64,000 nucleotides of DNA, from NCBI RefSeq assembly GCF_038958875.1, contig NZ_CP152407.1, positions 1,929,501 through 1,993,500 on the forward strand, read 5' to 3'. The position numbers and the translations under genes are program-made. The notes under the pieces are model-generated. The model was not told the DNA's origin, ran no database searches, and saw only the letters and a program-made list of their open reading frames with translations. Each line of letters opens with the position of its first letter. Within the stretch, counting starts at the first letter, position 1. Positions 17,065 through 25,628 of the stretch are shown here, piece by piece. The DNA comes from Acidovorax sp. FHTAMBA (GTDB taxonomy: Bacteria > Pseudomonadota > Gammaproteobacteria > Burkholderiales > Burkholderiaceae_C).

Positions 17065-19140
17065 ATGGCCACCGACCGCATGATCACAGACATCCGCCGT
17101 CGCAATTTGGCGCGGCTTCTCTCACCGACGTCCATCGCGGTCGTCGGTGCTTCGGCAGATCCGACCAAGGCCGGTTCGCAAGCACTGCAGGTGCTGAGCC
17201 GGTTTCCTGGGCGACGGGTGGCCGTTCACCCCCGCGAAAAGGAGATCCAGGGCGTCAATTGCTATCCCAGCTTTGCAGCCTTGCCGGAGCCGGTAGACCT
17301 TGCGGTGTTGGCCATTCCGGCCGAGCGCTGCGTCGAAGCTGCGCGAGAGGCTGCGGCTCGCGGTGTGGGGGGGGTGCTCATTGTTTCCGGTGGGTTCGGG
17401 GAAAGTGGCGAAGCGGGGGCCAGGCTACAAGCGGAACTGCACGCGATTTGCCAGGAAACGGGCCTGCGTGTGTTGGGGCCCAACACATCTGGGTTTATTC
17501 ATCCAGCAGCGCAATGCGTGGCCAGTTTCGTGCCCGGCGCCGATCGCCTGAAGCCGGGCCGCGTGGCGGTGGTGGCCCAGTCCGGCGGGGTCAATCTGTC
17601 GCTGTGCTTCCTGCTCGATCGCTTGGGACAAGGCGTCTCCTTCGCGATGGGCTTGGGCAACGCGGTGGACGTGGATACAGCGGAAGTGCTTGAGTGGCTG
17701 GGGGACGAGCCCGGCACGTCGGCCATTGCACTGCACCTGGAAGGCATCCCGAACGGTCGGGAGTTGTTCGACGTGCTGTCCCGTGTCACTGAGAAGAAGC
17801 CGGTGGTGGCATTGCCCGCTGGGCGCTCCGATGTGGGTGAATTCGCCGTGTCGCACACCGGCAAGTTGCTCGGCTCGCACCAACGCACCGTGGCCGGACT
17901 CGCTCAGGCCGGTGTGGTGGTCGTTGATTCGACGGAGGAACTGGTGCAAGCGGTCGCGGTGTTGAGTTGTTTCCGTCTGCCGCCTATGCCGGAACCGGGC
18001 TTTGCGTTGGTGACGGGGCAGGCCGGGCCGGGTTTGCTGGTCGCCGATGGCCTCAAGACCGAGTCTCTCGCGGTGCCTCCTTTGTCGCCAGATACTGTGG
18101 CCGGCGTGGCCACTCTGCTGCCGCCCATGACCTATCTGAAGAACCCGATTGACACTGGTCGCCCGGGTCCTGGTTTCGCCGAGTTGCTGCGCACGGTGGG
18201 GCGCGATCCTGCCATCGACGCTTTGCTGGTTTTCGGGCTGCACGAGCCCGCGGTGCTGGACCCCGTGCAGGTGCTGCCAGACGTGTCGGCGACGCTGGGC
18301 AAGCCGGTGGTGTTCGGTTCGTTGGGACCGATCGGCGACACCACGCCCACGCGTGATGCCTTGGCGTCCGCCGGCATTCCCATGGTGGAAAGTCCGGAGC
18401 GTTTGGTGCAGGCGGCGCTGGCTTTGGCCACCGACGCACGTGCCCGCTGGCGCAAAGCCCGCGTCGAACCCGTTGGGGCGGTTGGAACGGCCACCCCCAT
18501 CACGGGGCATCTGGACGAAGACAGCGCCAAGCGCTTGCTGGCGGGGTATGGCATTGACAGTCCGAGTCGTACTTTGTGCACCACCCGTGAGGAAGCCGTG
18601 GGCGCGTTCCGCTCCCTCAAGACGCCCCTTGTGGTGAAAGTCGTGTCGAAAGAGATTCCCCACAAAACCGAAGTCGGTGGCGTGCATTTGGGCATCGACA
18701 ACGAAACCCGTCTGGGCGTGGCACTCGATGCGATAGACCGCATTCCCACCCTGGGCCCGAAAGCCTATCTGCTCGAGCAAATGGCCACTGCGGGGGTTGA
18801 GTTGATTGTTGGCGGTGTGCGTGATCCCTCCTGGGGCCCCTGTGTGGTGGTTGGGCTCGGTGGTGTCATGGCCGAAGCCTTGGCCGACACCACGGTGCGC
18901 CTGGTGCCGATCAGCAGACTCGATGTCGAACAAATGTTGAACAGCCTGCGTGGACGCGATTTGCTCGACGGCTTCCGCACGCTGCCCAAGTGCAACAGAG
19001 AAGCGATTGCAAACGCCATGCTCGGTATCTCCCGGTTGATGTTCGAGCACCCTGAAATCGCAGAGGTAGAAATCAACCCGCTGCGGGTCAACAGCGAGGG
19101 CGCTTTGGCTCTTGACGCGTTGGTTCGATTGAATGGCTGA
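17065..19140 (+). CDS. NDP-forming acyl-CoA synthetase (acetate-CoA ligase family)
   Basis: Activates an organic acid to its CoA thioester, or runs in reverse making ATP, through a phosphohistidine. The 691-residue protein fuses a CoA-binding Rossmann domain (LSPTSIAVVGASADPTKAGSQ, about 15-110), two succinyl-CoA-synthetase-like ligase domains with the probable phospho-histidine in FAVSHTGKLLGS, and a C-terminal ATP-grasp domain (LVVKVVSKEIPHKTEVGGVHLG, ending AEVEINPLRV). ATG 17065 with GGA 6 bases upstream is preferred over a TTG at 17050. It lies only 64 bases from the IS end, so an outward IS promoter may drive it. The substrate is probably an aromatic or pathway acid, judged from the neighbours. 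Confidence 0.87.
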   Translation: MATDRMITDIRRRNLARLLSPTSIAVVGASADPTKAGSQALQVLSRFPGRRVAVHPREKEIQGVNCYPSFAALPEPVDLAVLAIPAERCVEAAREAAARGVGGVLIVSGGFGESGEAGARLQAELHAICQETGLRVLGPNTSGFIHPAAQCVASFVPGADRLKPGRVAVVAQSGGVNLSLCFLLDRLGQGVSFAMGLGNAVDVDTAEVLEWLGDEPGTSAIALHLEGIPNGRELFDVLSRVTEKKPVVALPAGRSDVGEFAVSHTGKLLGSHQRTVAGLAQAGVVVVDSTEELVQAVAVLSCFRLPPMPEPGFALVTGQAGPGLLVADGLKTESLAVPPLSPDTVAGVATLLPPMTYLKNPIDTGRPGPGFAELLRTVGRDPAIDALLVFGLHEPAVLDPVQVLPDVSATLGKPVVFGSLGPIGDTTPTRDALASAGIPMVESPERLVQAALALATDARARWRKARVEPVGAVGTATPITGHLDEDSAKRLLAGYGIDSPSRTLCTTREEAVGAFRSLKTPLVVKVVSKEIPHKTEVGGVHLGIDNETRLGVALDAIDRIPTLGPKAYLLEQMATAGVELIVGGVRDPSWGPCVVVGLGGVMAEALADTTVRLVPISRLDVEQMLNSLRGRDLLDGFRTLPKCNREAIANAMLGISRLMFEHPEIAEVEINPLRVNSEGALALDALVRLNG

Positions 19141-19188
19141 ACCTTCAGTCGTTGGTATTCACTGACTCATCTTTTCAAAGGAGACATC

Positions 19189-20244
19189 ATGAGCACAGAA
19201 CTCGGTCGCGTTGAAGATCTGCCTCCGGACTACTACAACGGATTGCGCAGCCGGAACATGATGCCCCTGTGGCCATCATTGCGTGCCGCCTTGCCCTTCG
19301 ACATGCCGTCGCGCCGGACCAAACCTGCACTGTGGCGCTATCGGCAGGAGGTTCGTCCGGATCTGATGCGTGCAGGTGAATTGACCCCCATTGAAAAGGC
19401 CGAGCGGCGTGTGCTCGTGCTTTGCAATCCCGGCCTGGGTTTGGACGAGCTCAAAGCCACGCCCACCATCTACATCGGCTTGCAGCTTATCTTGCCGGGT
19501 GAATCCGCGCCCAACCACAAGCACACACCTTCGGCCGTGCGTTTTGTGGTGGAGGGCAAGGGCGGGTATACCGTCGTGCGCGGCGAGAAGCTGCCGATGC
19601 ACCGGGGTGACCTGATCCTGACCCCTCCTGGCATGTGGCACGAGCATGGTCACGACGGCAATGAACCGGTGGTGTGGCTCGATGCGCTGGATCTGCCATT
19701 GGTCTATGGAGTCGAGGCCTCTTACTGCGTGGATGGCCACAAATCCCAAGTCATCACTGATCCATTGAACTCATCGGCCGTGCGCTTTGCGCAAGGCGGT
19801 GTAGTTCCCTACGCCACCCTGAACCGTCCCCGCGGTGACTACCCGATGTTGCGCTTCGCTTGGAACAACGTGCGCTCCACGTTGGTTGAGTTGGCGCGTG
19901 TTACTCCCCTTGGGCAGGCCGTGCACCTGGCCTATGTGAATCCGGAGACCGGTCGCGAGTGCATGCCCACCCTGGGTTTCTCCGCCATCATGCTGCGCCC
20001 TGGGGAAGAGGTGCGCTTGCCGCGTCGTTCGTCCTCGGCCGTGTTCCATGTGGTTGAGGGGGGCGGTTCGGCCGCGATCGATGGCGAGGTATTGACCTTC
20101 GAAGAGGCCGACACACTGGCCGCACCGACGCACGCGACGATTGTCTTGAGCAATGCGTCGAAGACTGCACCGGCGTTCCTGTTCATGGTGGACGATGCCC
20201 CCATGCAGCGCAAGCTCGGTTTCCATGAGGTGTTTGACCGTTAA
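19189..20244 (+). CDS. Gentisate 1,2-dioxygenase-like bicupin ring-cleavage dioxygenase
   Basis: 351-residue bicupin of the gentisate / 1-hydroxy-2-naphthoate / salicylate 1,2-dioxygenase family, which cleave an aromatic ring beside a carboxylated carbon using Fe(II). The N-terminal cupin shows the ligand motif PNHKHTPSAVRFVVEG and the third histidine in PPGMWHEHGH; the C-terminal cupin (LGFSAIMLRPGEEVRLPRRSSSAVFHVVEGGG) lacks the clustered histidines, as is usual. The strong ribosome site AAAGGAGA precedes ATG 19189. It forms an apparent operon with the acyl-CoA synthetase (48 bases upstream) and the VOC protein (17 bases downstream). Which hydroxy-acid it cleaves cannot be told. Confidence 0.85.
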   Translation: MSTELGRVEDLPPDYYNGLRSRNMMPLWPSLRAALPFDMPSRRTKPALWRYRQEVRPDLMRAGELTPIEKAERRVLVLCNPGLGLDELKATPTIYIGLQLILPGESAPNHKHTPSAVRFVVEGKGGYTVVRGEKLPMHRGDLILTPPGMWHEHGHDGNEPVVWLDALDLPLVYGVEASYCVDGHKSQVITDPLNSSAVRFAQGGVVPYATLNRPRGDYPMLRFAWNNVRSTLVELARVTPLGQAVHLAYVNPETGRECMPTLGFSAIMLRPGEEVRLPRRSSSAVFHVVEGGGSAAIDGEVLTFEEADTLAAPTHATIVLSNASKTAPAFLFMVDDAPMQRKLGFHEVFDR

Positions 20245-20261
20245 CCCAAGGAGAACGAGAC

Positions 20262-21188
20262 ATGATTCGATCCCTGCACCATGTGGGCTTCACGGTGCCC
20301 GACCTTGAAGTGGGCCGACAGTTCTACAAAATCTTCGGTCTCAACGACCAGGCCAGTGGCAACGACTTGGTGTTGCGTTGCGCCGACCGCGATCAAGACC
20401 AACTGCGCCTTGTTGAAGGGGCCAAGAAGCGTCTGAGCTACATTGCCTTCGGCACCGACGAAGCAGGCATGCGTACCGCCAAGACGCGCTTGGAAGCGGC
20501 AGGAGTACCGCTGAACCGGATGCCGTTCAAGGGCGTGGAAGAGGGCATCTGGTGCCAGGACCCCGACGGCTTGTGGGTCAACCTGCGTGTCGCTGAGGAC
20601 GCGCCGTCCAAACGCGCCCCGGCCCGTGAGGTCAACATGCCCGGGCGTGTCCGTCGTCTCACCGACCGCGCTTTTGGGGCCTGTACCCCGGTCGCTTCCG
20701 TGAGCCCCCGCCGTCTGGGGCACCTGATCAAGTTCACGCCCGATGTGCGTCGTTCGGTGGACTTTTATACCCGCGTGCTGGGGATGAAGGAGTCGGACCG
20801 TGCGCAGGACATCATTTCCTTCCTTCGCTGCTCAAACGGAGGGGATCACCACACCCTGGCATTCGCCAAGAGTTCTCATGTGGGCTTCCACCACCTGAGT
20901 TTCGAGGTGGACAGCGTGGACGACATTGAACTGGGCGCACGCAACCTGATCAATGCAGGCTACCGTGACTGCTTCGGTTTGGGTCGCCATGTGGCGGGGT
21001 CGAACTTCTTCCATTACATTCGCGATCCCTGGGGTAGTCTGGTCGAAATGTTCTGGGACATGGACGTCATTCCGGAGGACGATTCCGGCTGGACCGTGAT
21101 GGATGGCTCGCCCGAAGACGTGACCGCTGTGTGGGCTGCCAAGGTGCCCCCGGAAGATTTCGTCGTCAATTTTGAATCGGCTGACTGA
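20262..21188 (+). CDS. Two-domain VOC-superfamily protein, extradiol dioxygenase-like
   Basis: 308 residues made of two vicinal-oxygen-chelate modules: residues 1-115 (MIRSLHHVGFTVPDLEVGRQF) and about 150-280 (LGHLIKFTPDVRRSVDFYTRVLGM). The second half keeps a plausible His-His-Glu metal triad (GHLIKF, VGFHHLSFEV, SLVEMFWDMD), the pattern of type I extradiol dioxygenases; the first half is probably structural. It follows the cupin gene after 17 bases with AAGGAGA as ribosome site. It could be a second ring-cleaving enzyme or an isomerase or hydrolase of a ring-fission product. No maleylpyruvate isomerase or fumarylacetoacetase-type gene is present beside it. Confidence 0.8.
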   Translation: MIRSLHHVGFTVPDLEVGRQFYKIFGLNDQASGNDLVLRCADRDQDQLRLVEGAKKRLSYIAFGTDEAGMRTAKTRLEAAGVPLNRMPFKGVEEGIWCQDPDGLWVNLRVAEDAPSKRAPAREVNMPGRVRRLTDRAFGACTPVASVSPRRLGHLIKFTPDVRRSVDFYTRVLGMKESDRAQDIISFLRCSNGGDHHTLAFAKSSHVGFHHLSFEVDSVDDIELGARNLINAGYRDCFGLGRHVAGSNFFHYIRDPWGSLVEMFWDMDVIPEDDSGWTVMDGSPEDVTAVWAAKVPPEDFVVNFESAD

Positions 21189-21494
21189 CTACGCGGCCAT
21201 CAACGGTAGAGAGCATTGCTGTGATTTTCTCGATGGTCGAAAGGCCTGCATGAAAATCAACCTGCTCGAGGATGGAAGTCGCAGCGCTGACGTCGGCAAG
21301 TCACTGTCAGTGCACATGAGCGCTTGTGTTCATGATGATCGAACTGCGACACCTTGGCTCCACGCCTAGGGCACTCGCTGCGAACATGATGGCGGCCGGC
21401 GAGGCCAGAGCGTAGATCACGGAGACCTTTGGCCCGCTATCGAAGCGGCGTGAAGGTCATCGAACGGGAATGAGGCGTCATAAGACTTCGGTGT
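21189..21494. other. Intergenic gap with no supported gene
   Basis: Both strands contain only short frames with poor start contexts. The stretch lies between the catabolic island and the ICE core and may hold decayed sequence from cargo insertion. I see no strong hairpin or repeat. Confidence 0.5.
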
Positions 21495-22121
21495 TCAGAG
21501 GGTAACGCGGGCTCGTTGAATGAAACGCGCCTGCGGTGCCGTTAAGCTCGTGCAAGGGCGCAGCAGGTAGGTCACCACGATGGTCGGTCGGTCCTCCAGT
21601 GGCCGCAGTGCGATGCCGCGGTGCAAGTGGCCGATCAACCTGGCGGCGGGTGCGATGAAGACCCCATAGCCAGCGGCAACCAGCGTCATCGCGATGTCGA
21701 AACTGCGCGCCGTCTGCTCGCGCTCATGCGGTACGTAGCCGAGCAGAGCTCGCGCCGTAGAGCGCCACGGTTCATCGCCGGTCGATTGCGTGTAGATCAG
21801 TGACTGCTTGAGCAGTTCTTGGCAAGGCACTTCTCGATAGGCGAGAAGATGAGAGCGCTTGGCGACAGCGACCGCCAGCGTGTCATGCCACAGTGGCTCG
21901 CATTCCCAGCCGGACCACTGCTGTGGGGTCGTGGACAAGGCAAGATCGAAGCATGCGTCCGGCGGCCCTTCTGCCTGCTCTGTGGTGGTGCAACCGATCA
22001 ATTCTGCGGCGGACCCGGGTTCGTCTGCTCGCTGCAGCGCCAACACACTAGCGAGCTGCGGCGGCACCCAGTCGCCAAGCACGGCCACCCGGATTTCTGC
22101 GCTGGCGTCACTTGATCTCAC
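21495..22121 (-). CDS. LysR-type regulator fragment: effector-binding domain without helix-turn-helix
   Basis: 208 residues that read as a LysR substrate-binding domain: IRVAVLGDWVPPQLASVLALQ at the start, the central DLALSTTPQQWSGWECEPLWHDTLAVAVAKRSHLL and the C-terminal FDIAMTLVAAGYGVFIAPAARL. The roughly 90-residue winged-helix that all LysR regulators need is missing, and only a GTG start is available. It is either a truncated remnant or a free ligand-binding domain. It faces the catabolic genes convergently, so it may once have regulated aromatic degradation. Confidence 0.7.
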   Translation of the reverse strand: MRSSDASAEIRVAVLGDWVPPQLASVLALQRADEPGSAAELIGCTTTEQAEGPPDACFDLALSTTPQQWSGWECEPLWHDTLAVAVAKRSHLLAYREVPCQELLKQSLIYTQSTGDEPWRSTARALLGYVPHEREQTARSFDIAMTLVAAGYGVFIAPAARLIGHLHRGIALRPLEDRPTIVVTYLLRPCTSLTAPQARFIQRARVTL

Positions 22122-22460
22122 ATCGGCGCCCCTTAGATGTGTGAAGGTGGTTCTCCGCTAGATCCTGGAAGGGTGCTTCAAATTTTCGCTGAAGCTGGAC
22201 TGCGCGAACAGCCAACCGAAGAACATGCCAGGGTGTCTCGCATCAATTCTCATGTCGTCACCTGCCGCTCAAAGCCTTGTCCTCAAAGAAAAAAAAGTCC
22301 GATCCTCCACTCGAATCCTCTCCGCCAATGCTCCGGCTCGGCTCCACGAGTCCAGCCTTTAGTGGAAATCGACATGGTGAATACACGCAGTGGGATCTGC
22401 GAAGATTTTGAGTTAAGTTTACCGTGGTTTAGTTCGCTTCTTTGGTTGACGCTTTTGCCA
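22122..22460. other. Intergenic region upstream of the Xre gene
   Basis: This 340-base stretch is less GC-rich than its surroundings, especially 22270-22460. An open frame from 22137 continues into the Xre gene but has non-ICE-like composition and no recognisable motif, so it is not called. TTGACG at 22447-22452 lies just before the Xre start. Confidence 0.45.
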
Positions 22461-22766
22461 ATGCAGAAGCGTCAGATTCAAATAGGCCGGCCCGTCGGCA
22501 CGACCACCTACGAGGAAGCGCCCGCCGTCGCGTTCGGCGCGGCCGTGCGTGAGGAACGAGCCAAGCAAGGAATTGGCCAGGAGATGCTGTCCGACCTGTC
22601 CGGAATCGATCGCTCGCATATCGGCAAGATCGAGCGCGGCGAGCACATGCCCACGCTCGCCCTGATCCTCAAGATTTCCCGTGCGTTGAAGTGCAGTGCT
22701 GCCCACCTGATGACACTGACGGAGTCCAAGCTAGCGAAAGCGGCGACAGCCAAGTCCGAGAGCTAG
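22461..22766 (+). CDS. Small Xre-family helix-turn-helix regulator
   Basis: 101-residue cytoplasmic DNA-binding protein. The lambda-Cro/C1-type helix-turn-helix spans about residues 24-80: FGAAVREERAKQGIGQEMLSDLSGIDRSHIGKIERGEHMPTLALILKISRAL. The ATG at 22461 has no good Shine-Dalgarno sequence and lies 10 bases after a TTGACG box, so translation may depend on an upstream start or the start may be wrong. It is convergent with the relaxase gene. It probably regulates transfer or cargo genes; no target is known. Confidence 0.82.
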   Translation: MQKRQIQIGRPVGTTTYEEAPAVAFGAAVREERAKQGIGQEMLSDLSGIDRSHIGKIERGEHMPTLALILKISRALKCSAAHLMTLTESKLAKAATAKSES

Positions 22767-22795
22767 AGTCGGTCTGGCTAGTGGCCGCGCGTCGA

Positions 22796-24652
22796 CTACT
22801 GCGCGCTGTTCCTCTCCCCAGGGGTGGGACTTTCGCGCTTCATGGCTTCGTTGACGAGACTCAGGAAGGGATTGTCTGGGGGCAATTCCTGAAACAGCGC
22901 GCCCGGGTCGGCCAGGAGATAGCCATGCAGGCGCCTCGACTTGCGCGGCCCCGTGACTTCGCAAGTCCAGATGTTCAAGCCGCTGGCCTGCTTGCGGTGC
23001 CGGCCCAGCCTCTCGAAGCCTTTCTGCACCCACTGCCACGCCTCTAGCTTCTCCTGCTTGGCCAGGGCTGCAGCGTGCAGATGCTCCTGCGCATATCGTT
23101 GGAAAACACCGGGGCTGACCAAGTAGGCGGTGCCGGCGACGGTATGTACCAGCGCTTTCGCATCGTTGATGATCAACTTGCGTGCCAGGATGCCCTGACG
23201 CAGCCAAGCCATGAAGTGCGCGCCGGAAGGCTCGGGCCGCGCCTCCGTGGCCGCGGTGTTTGCCGCCAGAGGGGGGGCTGGCGTTGGTGCTGGCGCCGAG
23301 GTGGGCTCGCGCTCTGTCTCTTGGGTGGGAGAGCCGGGCCGTACTGGCGCAGCCTGCGCCACGCCCAGCACATCGAGTAGCGCCATGACGCCACTGTCCG
23401 TCGACGGAGCCGACACTGTGCTCGGCGGCGTTCCCGCCGCGGGCACGACAGGCTGGACATCAGGCGCGACGGGCGTCAGTGGCGGCGACACGCCCTGATC
23501 CTCTTGCTCGACCTGCACCTGGCCCGCGAACGGCGCTGGTCGCTCAGCCGCCTCCCAGATCAGCGCGGGCGAGAGCTTCAGAAAAGTGAAGCTGTGCGAC
23601 CAGCCGGCATCGCTCGTGACGGTCGCCTTCCAGATCGCCTTGCCTTCCGGCGTGGCCAGGGCGATGCCGTGGTCCTGCAGCACATTGAAAACCGCTGTGT
23701 TGTTCGCTGGGATGCCGTCGATGCCCTGCGACAGCAGGTGGGCGCGCAGCTTGTCCGAGACGGTCTTGCTCACTAGCCAGAGCGTGTCCTGGGTCAGCCA
23801 GCCATCCGAGGCACCGGACTGGTTCAGCTTGAATTCCTCCTTGAGAAGGTAGCGCAGTCCATCGAGCAGCTTGCGTTGAAGGGCATGCTTCGGGGCGGCC
23901 ATCGCCTTTGCAGGATCTCCGCCGAGTTCCTGGGCGACCGAAGCCTGATCGGCCTGCACGACCAGTTCGCCGAGCGTGCCGGCGTGCTCGTACTGGCCGG
24001 CCAGCACATACAGCAGCGCGGCCCACAGATCGGGATAGCCCACCAGCCAGTCGAAGATGTCCTGGTCGAGCACCTGGCGGTACAGCAAGCCTGTTGCCGC
24101 GCTGTGCAGTCGGTACTGGCGATCCTCGCGGTAGCGGAAGCGGTACGGCTGTTGCAGCGGGCCGTGCCAAGGGTGCCATATTGAGCCGTCGGCCAACTCG
24201 ACATGCAGGTCGACGGCGATCTTGCCGATGTCGTGCAGCAGCGCTGCATAGGCGACGGCGGCCGTCCAGGCCTCGGATTGCGCCGCCTGGTCCTCGGGGC
24301 TGGAGCCGATGGGCAGCAGATGGGACTGCCGCAGCTTCAGGCTGTAGGCGACGATCTCCAGGCCATGGTCCAGCATGCCGCCCGGGTAGGCGTGGTGGTG
24401 GCTCTCGGAGGCGGGAAACTGCTGGACCAGTTCCGCGTAGCGCCCCAGTGGTGCGCGGTACAGGGTGGCGAACTGTCTGCGCGACAGCGACGTGCGCTGC
24501 CAGATGTGTTCCAGCAGCTTCTGCCGACGCGGCGTGGCCAGCAGAGATGCGGCCGACTCGGGCCGCAGCAGCCCTTTGGGGGGATCGGCTGCGGGTGTTG
24601 GCGACGGAGCGGCTGCGACCGAAGTCCGTTTTCGCTGGAACAGGGAGAGCAT
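22796..24652 (-). CDS. traI: MOBH-type relaxase TraI
   Basis: Nicks oriT and pilots the single strand into the recipient. The 618-residue protein has the MOBH (TraI_2) signature: a HHH cluster at 85-87 in ESHHHAYPGGMLDHGLEIV and the HD motif H140-D141 in YAALLHDIGKIAVDLH, i.e. an HD-hydrolase-like metal centre instead of the two-His tyrosine relaxases. A proline/alanine/threonine-rich linker (about 385-460) separates it from a C-terminal DUF1528-type winged domain (SGAHFMAWLRQGILARKLIINDAKALVHTV). It transcribes toward the integrase end. The 300-base gap upstream is a candidate oriT. Confidence 0.93.
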   Translation of the reverse strand: MLSLFQRKRTSVAAAPSPTPAADPPKGLLRPESAASLLATPRRQKLLEHIWQRTSLSRRQFATLYRAPLGRYAELVQQFPASESHHHAYPGGMLDHGLEIVAYSLKLRQSHLLPIGSSPEDQAAQSEAWTAAVAYAALLHDIGKIAVDLHVELADGSIWHPWHGPLQQPYRFRYREDRQYRLHSAATGLLYRQVLDQDIFDWLVGYPDLWAALLYVLAGQYEHAGTLGELVVQADQASVAQELGGDPAKAMAAPKHALQRKLLDGLRYLLKEEFKLNQSGASDGWLTQDTLWLVSKTVSDKLRAHLLSQGIDGIPANNTAVFNVLQDHGIALATPEGKAIWKATVTSDAGWSHSFTFLKLSPALIWEAAERPAPFAGQVQVEQEDQGVSPPLTPVAPDVQPVVPAAGTPPSTVSAPSTDSGVMALLDVLGVAQAAPVRPGSPTQETEREPTSAPAPTPAPPLAANTAATEARPEPSGAHFMAWLRQGILARKLIINDAKALVHTVAGTAYLVSPGVFQRYAQEHLHAAALAKQEKLEAWQWVQKGFERLGRHRKQASGLNIWTCEVTGPRKSRRLHGYLLADPGALFQELPPDNPFLSLVNEAMKRESPTPGERNSAQ

Positions 24653-24917
24653 GTGGGTGTGCTGGTGGCGGGCCGACCGGGAGGCCTTTTTGCCTTTTCA
24701 AGGTAGGGCCTTTCCCCTTGCCATCCATTCCCTTGCCCAGCCTTTTGCCCTTCAACCATTTGGTATAGCGCTGCCCCGCACGCCGCTCCACCGTCAAAGG
24801 GAACTGGGTCGACTCGGATTGGACGGCGACCCGGCGCGAGGGCTGGCCCTATGCTGAGCGCATACCGCCGCCCGGCCGGGCGGCAATGGCCTTTGCCGAA
24901 GTGAGTCACTCCGCAAG
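24653..24917. other. Candidate oriT region upstream of traI
   Basis: A non-coding stretch of direct and inverted repeats: several GCCTTTT/CCCTTGCC-type tracts (24690-24765) and an 18-bp perfect palindrome, GCCGCCCGGCCGGGCGGC (24867-24884). ICEclc has its oriT beside traI, which supports but does not prove the call. No nic site can be named. Confidence 0.4.
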
Positions 24918-24967
24918 TTGTCAAAGTTGACAAGTGAGACGTAGGAGACTAAAGTGACTCCTGTCTC
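24918..24967 (+). promoter_or_regulatory. Operator-like inverted repeats before the RES antitoxin gene
   Basis: Two adjacent elements: TTGTCAA-AG-TTGACAA (24918-24933, perfect 7-bp arms), and GAGACgtAGGAG...CTCCTGTCTC (24936-24967, 10 matching pairs with a 2-base bulge). They end 22 bases before the antitoxin start, where an autoregulating antitoxin would bind. Confidence 0.55.
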
Positions 24968-24989
24968 AATCTGCCTGTGGGAGATGACC

Positions 24990-25616
24990 ATGCCCAAGAC
25001 CCTCGGATTCATTGCTGACCATCTGCCGCGCGTCACGGTGGAGGACGTGCGCCGTTTCGCCGCGACTGTCGAAATCCGGGATGCAGGGGCTTTCGCGGCC
25101 GAACTGCAAGCGTTCGTCCACGAGCGGGTGGAGGCGGTGGAGCTTCCCGCCGGCCTGGAAATGGAAACGGTGGGGCAGACCTTGGCCCGCAAGGCAGCTG
25201 CACTGCGCGCCGGTACGCGCTGGGTGCCCGGCGAAACCGACATCCAGCGCGGCCGCGCCGTCTTGCTGGACGCCTTCGAGCAGCCGCACAACCTGCCGCT
25301 GGCCGAGTTCGCCAAGTTGGCCGACAAGTCGCGCCAGCAGATTTATAAGGACATCATCGCCCGTCGGCTGCTTGCGCTGAACGTGGGGCCGCGTGGCCAG
25401 AAGCTGCCCGACTGGCAACTCGATCCTGTGAAGCAGCAGTTGACGCAGACGGTGCTCCAGGAGGTCGAGGGCATCGACAACTGGACGATCTACCGCGCGC
25501 TGTCCGAACCGCTCGAAGGCCTGGGCGGGCGTTCGCCGGTGGAGGCGGTGACGCCCGGTACGATCGACGACGTGGCCAACGCTGTGTTCAATGTGCTGGG
25601 CGTGCACGTGCATTGA
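24990..25616 (+). CDS. Antitoxin of RES-domain toxin (Xre/MbcA/ParS-like toxin-binding domain)
   Basis: 208-residue antitoxin placed directly before the RES toxin. The N-terminal 80 residues (MPKTLGFIADHLPRVTVEDV) are unlike the rest. Residues 85-208 hold a helix-turn-helix-like segment (LPLAEFAKLADKSRQQIYKDIIARRLLAL) and a DUF2384-like toxin-binding end (NWTIYRALSEPLEGLGGRSPVEAV). This C-terminal half is homologous to the tail of the ICE integrase. ATG 24990 is chosen because GGGAG lies 6-7 bases upstream; ATG 24984 and a GTG further up are in frame but less well placed. It presumably represses its own promoter through the inverted repeats at 24918-24967. Confidence 0.82.
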   Translation: MPKTLGFIADHLPRVTVEDVRRFAATVEIRDAGAFAAELQAFVHERVEAVELPAGLEMETVGQTLARKAAALRAGTRWVPGETDIQRGRAVLLDAFEQPHNLPLAEFAKLADKSRQQIYKDIIARRLLALNVGPRGQKLPDWQLDPVKQQLTQTVLQEVEGIDNWTIYRALSEPLEGLGGRSPVEAVTPGTIDDVANAVFNVLGVHVH

Positions 25617-25628
25617 GATGAGGTTGCC

